NCBI GenBank assembly: GCA_021827285.1
Contig: JAKAWM010000072.1
Coordinates: 1-9,121 of the forward strand
Source: Actinomycetes bacterium
GTDB lineage: Bacteria > Actinomycetota > Acidimicrobiia > Acidimicrobiales > Palsa-688
Length of the DNA: 9,121 bases
Direction of reading: 5' to 3'
Made by a program: the position numbers and the translations under genes. Shown here piece after piece: positions 6,608 through 9,121 of this stretch; the stretch's first letter is position 1; the number at the start of each line of letters is the position of its first letter. The notes under the pieces were generated by a model. That model saw nothing but the letters and a program-made list of their open reading frames with translations. It had not been told where the DNA came from and searched no databases.

Positions 6608-7301
6608 GGGCGTGACCGCTGGCTATGGCCGCGCCCCGATTATCTTTGATATCTCGCTGTCCGCCGAGCTCGGCACCGTGACAACGATCATTGGGCCCAA
6701 TGGAGCGGGCAAGTCTACTTTCGCCAAGGCTCTCGTCGGGATCCTGAGGCCGATGTCGGGACGCGTCAGCGTCAACGGTGTGGACCTTACCAGGATGCCG
6801 GGGTACCAGATCCCCCGCCATGGCCTCGTATACGTCCCCCAGAACGACAACGTCTTCAAGCGACTAACCGTGCGGGAGAACCTTGAGGTGGGTGGCTTTG
6901 CCGCGCGGGCGGACCCCCAGGCACGCATGGAAGAGATCCTGGCCATCTTCACTGACCTCGACAAGGCCAAGGAGAAAAAGGCCGGTTTCCTCTCCGGTGG
7001 CCAGCAGAACCTCCTGGCCATCGCCCGCGCCCTCATGGTCGATCCGGTGGCCGTCCTCCTAGACGAGCCGACGGCCGGGCTCTCGCCCGCCTACACCGAC
7101 ACCGTCTGGGCCCAGATCGAGCGCATTTCGCACTTGAACACAGCGGTCATTGTCGTCGAGCAGAACGTCGAGCGTGCCCTCAAGCACTCGGACTACGTCC
7201 ACATCTTTGTCGCCGGCAGGAACCATGTGCACGGAGAAGCTAGAGAGATCGGCTCACTTGACCTGGCGTCGATCTTCCTCGGCCGGTCGCACACGCCATA
7301 G
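6588..7301 (+). CDS. livF: HAAT-family ABC importer ATPase, LivF type
   Basis: This is the partner ATPase of LivG. It has Walker A GPNGAGKST at 36-44, Q-loop Q85 in YVPQ followed by NVFKRLTVRENLEVGG, signature LSGGQ at 135-139, Walker B AVLLDE with E160, and PTAGLSP at 161-167. At the switch position it carries glutamine (VVEQN, Q192) instead of histidine, which is common in LivF proteins and is not a defect. The 237-residue length is normal. The start codon lies inside the end of livG, with GGGAG (6574-6578) nine nt upstream. After the TAG a 77-bp gap precedes the substrate-binding protein, the first real break in the operon. Confidence 0.95.
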   Translation: MPALIAEGVTAGYGRAPIIFDISLSAELGTVTTIIGPNGAGKSTFAKALVGILRPMSGRVSVNGVDLTRMPGYQIPRHGLVYVPQNDNVFKRLTVRENLEVGGFAARADPQARMEEILAIFTDLDKAKEKKAGFLSGGQQNLLAIARALMVDPVAVLLDEPTAGLSPAYTDTVWAQIERISHLNTAVIVVEQNVERALKHSDYVHIFVAGRNHVHGEAREIGSLDLASIFLGRSHTP

Positions 7302-7302
7302 G

Positions 7303-7349
7303 TCCCCTAGGGGAAATGTGCCCCCGCGATGGCACCCCAAAACATCGCG
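7303..7349 (+). other. Palindrome and hairpin in the livF to binding-protein gap
   Basis: Directly after the livF stop is the perfect 12-bp palindrome TCCCCTAGGGGA (7303-7314). It is followed by an inverted repeat CGCGATG (7325-7331) and CATCGCG (7343-7349) with an 11-nt loop. An A-rich stretch (ATCAACAAAATAG) then leads into the binding-protein ribosome-binding site. Possible roles are partial termination, or an RNA processing or stabilising element that sets binding-protein level apart from the permease and ATPase genes. A weak -10-like TAGTAT lies at 7360-7365. The repeats are visible; their role is inference. Confidence 0.4.
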
Positions 7350-7378
7350 ATCAACAAAATAGTATGAGGAGAAAAAGT

Positions 7379-8662
7379 ATGAAAAGAGCCAGACTGCCAA
7401 AGAGAACGCCTATCGGCGTCGCGCTTGCGGCTGTCATGATAGCTACCGGTGGATGGGCGTCCGCGACCTCGGTGCCAGAGAGCGCCCACCCGTCGTCGTC
7501 GTCGGCGCCGCTCGTTGTCGGGGGCATATTCCCTTTCACCGGCTCGAAGTCTCTGCTGTCCCAGTGGGGGACCCATGGGGTCGCCGTCGGCCTCTACGAG
7601 GTAAACCACAATGGCGGCGTTCTCGGTCACCAACTGAAGTCCGCCTACGTTGATGACGCTGCGGATTCGGTCGATGCCCTTCCAGCCTTCCGTAAGCTGC
7701 TGCTCAGTCACCCCACGGTCGTGGTCGGCCCCTTCTCGCCCACGATCGAGGCGGTGATCAACCAGTTCCAGCCGAACGATGTCGCCGACTTCATGGTTGG
7801 CGGCCTCACGACGCTTGACAACATGAAGTACCCGTTCGTCTTCCGCACCACCTCCTCAGACTCCAACGAGGCGATCGCGATGGCCTATTACGCGATTAGC
7901 CGCGGGTGGAAGACGGCCTCGTTGATCTTCGACAACTCGGCGAACTCGCAGGGTTTCGTGCCTCCGATAATCAAAGCCTTCAAGGCGCTTGGGGGCAAGA
8001 TCGACGCCAATATCACCCTAGTCCCCGGCCAGTCGTCTTATAGTACGGAGCTGACGCAGGCTTTTGCTAACAAACCGCAAGTCATTTTCGACTCGATGGA
8101 CTCCCAGACAGCGGCGACCTTGTTCAACGACGGCCAGCAGCTCGGATATATGAACGTGCCCTGGATAGGGGACGACCTCCAGTCGGCTCCGCAGGGTGCC
8201 TATGCCAAGGCGTTCGGTTCGACCGCGGCAAAGTTCCTGACAGCCGCACTGCCAGCTTCGCCGTCGGGGGCGGCCTACAGTCACTTCCTGGCTGATTATA
8301 AGCAGGTGTGGCATACAACCTCGATCCTCCCCACCACATTCAACGAGTACGACTCGATCGTCATTTCGGCTCTGGCCATGGCCATCGCCAAATCGACCGA
8401 CCCGAAAGTTTGGGTTCACGACGTCCTAAAGGTGACGAACCCACCGGGAACAGAGTGCTTCACCTACGCGTCGTGCCTCGCCCTGGTGCAGAAGGGTAAG
8501 AAGATCAAGTACTTCGGTGCTTCGGGGAACGACATCTTCAACCAGTACCACAACGTGTTCAGTGGGTTTCAGATGGTCGGGTTCGACTCGAAGCTGAACA
8601 ACGTCACCCGCGGCACTGTCTCTCCGCAGCAGCTAGCCTCCGTCGTGGCCAAGGAGCGCTAG
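7379..8662 (+). CDS. Extracellular substrate-binding protein of the HAAT importer (periplasmic-binding fold type I)
   Basis: This protein captures the solute outside the membrane and hands it to LivH/LivM. The ATG at 7379 is preferred over in-frame ATGs at 7316 and 7364 because AGGAG (7367-7371) lies seven nt upstream and the product then starts with a clean signal peptide: basic MKRARLPKR, hydrophobic IGVALAAVMIATGG, and a likely cleavage after ASA near residue 29. A Ser-rich linker leads to the mature fold: LVVGGIFPFTGSKSLLSQWG at about 46-64, then the first lobe with VVVGPFSPT and FMVGGLTTLD, FVFRTTSSDSNEA at 153-165, and a second lobe with WKTASLIFDNSANSQGF and PWIGDD. The protein has 427 residues. 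There is no lipobox cysteine; the only cysteines are C360 and C366 near the C terminus, which may form a disulfide. The ligand is not identifiable from sequence: branched-chain amino acids, amides and organic acids are all known for this family. Confidence 0.92.
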   Translation: MKRARLPKRTPIGVALAAVMIATGGWASATSVPESAHPSSSSAPLVVGGIFPFTGSKSLLSQWGTHGVAVGLYEVNHNGGVLGHQLKSAYVDDAADSVDALPAFRKLLLSHPTVVVGPFSPTIEAVINQFQPNDVADFMVGGLTTLDNMKYPFVFRTTSSDSNEAIAMAYYAISRGWKTASLIFDNSANSQGFVPPIIKAFKALGGKIDANITLVPGQSSYSTELTQAFANKPQVIFDSMDSQTAATLFNDGQQLGYMNVPWIGDDLQSAPQGAYAKAFGSTAAKFLTAALPASPSGAAYSHFLADYKQVWHTTSILPTTFNEYDSIVISALAMAIAKSTDPKVWVHDVLKVTNPPGTECFTYASCLALVQKGKKIKYFGASGNDIFNQYHNVFSGFQMVGFDSKLNNVTRGTVSPQQLASVVAKER

Positions 8663-8685
8663 GGCCTTTAGGTGCCCGCGGTCGA

Positions 8686-8729
8686 GCGGGTGGGCGGCAG
8701 GCGTATCGCGCCCGTGGCCGCCCACCCGC
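8686..8729 (+). terminator. 13-bp GC-rich hairpin after the binding-protein gene
   Basis: Arms GCGGGTGGGCGGC (8686-8698) and GCCGCCCACCCGC (8717-8729) are perfect complements with an 18-nt loop, beginning 24 nt after the stop codon. No T-run follows, which is common for terminator-like hairpins of high-GC actinobacteria. It most likely ends the importer transcript and protects its 3' end. The repeat is certain; the terminator function is inferred from position. Confidence 0.65.
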
Positions 8730-8735
8730 CCAGCC

Positions 8736-8753
8736 GGCCGTTGACAAACGGCC
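8736..8753 (+). terminator. Second hairpin, 7-bp stem with GACA tetraloop
   Basis: GGCCGTT (8736-8742) pairs perfectly with AACGGCC (8747-8753) around the loop GACA, starting only 6 nt after the first hairpin. Two stems in tandem are a frequent arrangement for strong 3' end formation in high-GC genomes. The stem contains TTGACA, which resembles a -35 box but is badly spaced from the downstream -10-like element. Confidence 0.5.
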
Positions 8754-8772
8754 TGGGGGCGAGGCCAGGCCA

Positions 8773-8778
8773 TACAAT
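8773..8778 (+). promoter_or_regulatory. -10-like element TACAAT, candidate leaderless promoter for def
   Basis: TACAAT fits the actinobacterial TANNNT -10 pattern. Exactly seven nt separate it from the A of ATG at 8786, so transcription could start on the start codon and give a leaderless mRNA. In agreement, no properly spaced Shine-Dalgarno sequence precedes def. The only good -35 match, TTGACA at 8741, is 26 bp away, which is too far for a standard promoter. Confidence 0.5.
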
Positions 8779-8785
8779 GGGCGCC

Positions 8786-9121
8786 ATGACCGTGCCTTAC
8801 CGGATCCGCACCTTCGGCGACCCCGTCCTGAAGAGGCGCGCTGAAGAGGTGCCCGACATCGATGGGCGGATCGCCAAACTGGCCGAGGACATGCACGCCA
8901 CGCTGAAGGAGGCGCACGGTCTGGGGCTGGCTGCCCCCCAGGTGGGAGTGGGCCGGCGGCTGTTTGTCTACGAGGTCGAAGACGGCGGTCCCCGCACGCT
9001 GGTCAACCCCGTCATCGACGAGGCGCAGGGGGAATGGGAGTTCGAGGAGGGCTGCCTGTCTGTTCCTGGCCTGTACTTCCGCATCACCCGGCCCAAGACG
9101 ATCCATATCAAGGGTTATGAC
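8786..9121 (+). CDS. def: Peptide deformylase, N-terminal part (3' end outside window)
   Basis: Peptide deformylase removes the formyl group from the initiator methionine of new proteins using a metal ion. The 112 visible residues begin MTVPYRIRTFGDPVLKRRAEEV and contain motif 1 GLGLAAPQ at about residues 46-53 and motif 2 EEGCLSVPG, whose cysteine is a metal ligand, at about 89-97. The third motif, HEXXDH, which completes the metal site, lies beyond the right edge. An in-frame ATG three codons upstream (8777) overlaps the -10-like TACAAT. I prefer 8786 because it fits a leaderless start and the usual N terminus, but 8777 cannot be excluded. In many genomes def is next to fmt or priA, so its neighbour here is unusual. 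It probably forms a separate transcription unit from the importer. Confidence 0.93.
   Translation, partial: MTVPYRIRTFGDPVLKRRAEEVPDIDGRIAKLAEDMHATLKEAHGLGLAAPQVGVGRRLFVYEVEDGGPRTLVNPVIDEAQGEWEFEEGCLSVPGLYFRITRPKTIHIKGYD

Noticed and set aside
6588..7301. Glutamine in place of the switch histidine in LivF as a sign of a dead ATPase
   Set aside because: VEQN at this position is usual in LivF proteins, and all other nucleotide-binding motifs are intact.
7316..7378. Upstream in-frame ATGs (7316, 7364) for the binding protein
   Set aside because: They would place charged residues before the signal peptide and run through the hairpin. AGGAG is correctly spaced only for 7379.
7488..7506. Short CGT/GTC trinucleotide run in the binding-protein gene as a functional repeat
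   Set aside because: It only encodes the Ser-rich linker after the signal peptide, which is common in secreted proteins of high-GC bacteria.
8741..8778. TTGACA ... TACAAT as a standard sigma-70 type promoter for def
   Set aside because: The 26-bp spacer is far from the usual 16-19 bp, and the TTGACA is built into a perfect 7-bp stem. Only the TACAAT part is retained as a candidate.

Overview
The window is GC-rich, gene-dense bacterial DNA. The EF-Tu tail, the S10 sequence, the high-GC codon use and the signal-peptide style all suggest Actinomycetota, perhaps an Acidimicrobiia-like lineage. The phylum is an inference from recalled protein sequences and the class is a guess.

Layout: (a) 1-1007 (+) holds the 3' part of tuf (EF-Tu) followed by rpsJ (S10), the usual junction between the str and S10 ribosomal clusters. 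The rplC/rplD genes that normally follow rpsJ are absent. (b) 1086-3420 (-) converges on rpsJ and encodes a two-component system of the CitA/DcuS-CitB/DcuR type. The sensor kinase frame is broken at 2246-2255 by a perfect 5-bp tandem duplication; the response regulator overlaps the kinase stop by ATGA and is intact. (c) 3421-3830 is a 410-bp divergent control region with a nearly perfect 22-bp dyad and a 9-bp direct repeat. (d) 3831-8662 (+) is a complete branched-chain/hydrophobic amino acid-type (HAAT) ABC importer in the order livH, livM, livG, livF, substrate-binding protein. The first four genes are tightly packed; the binding protein follows a 77-bp gap and has its own strong ribosome-binding site. 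(e) 8663-8785 carries two consecutive GC-rich hairpins and a -10-like hexamer. (f) 8786-9121 is the 5' part of a peptide deformylase gene, cut by the window edge.

Likely joint function: an extracellular carboxylate-type ligand is sensed by the CitA-like kinase, whose regulator may act in the divergent region to control the importer. The sensor retains the RxxH and RxK motifs known from citrate/C4-dicarboxylate sensors, so the transported solute may be an organic acid rather than leucine, isoleucine or valine. This is inference from gene order and motifs. As sequenced, the kinase cannot be made as one protein, so the circuit is either decaying, split into two polypeptides, or misread by an indel in the assembly.

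The points most worth a second look are the kinase duplication, the 22-bp dyad, the sensor/importer pairing, the binding protein without a lipobox, and the break in the ribosomal cluster after rpsJ.
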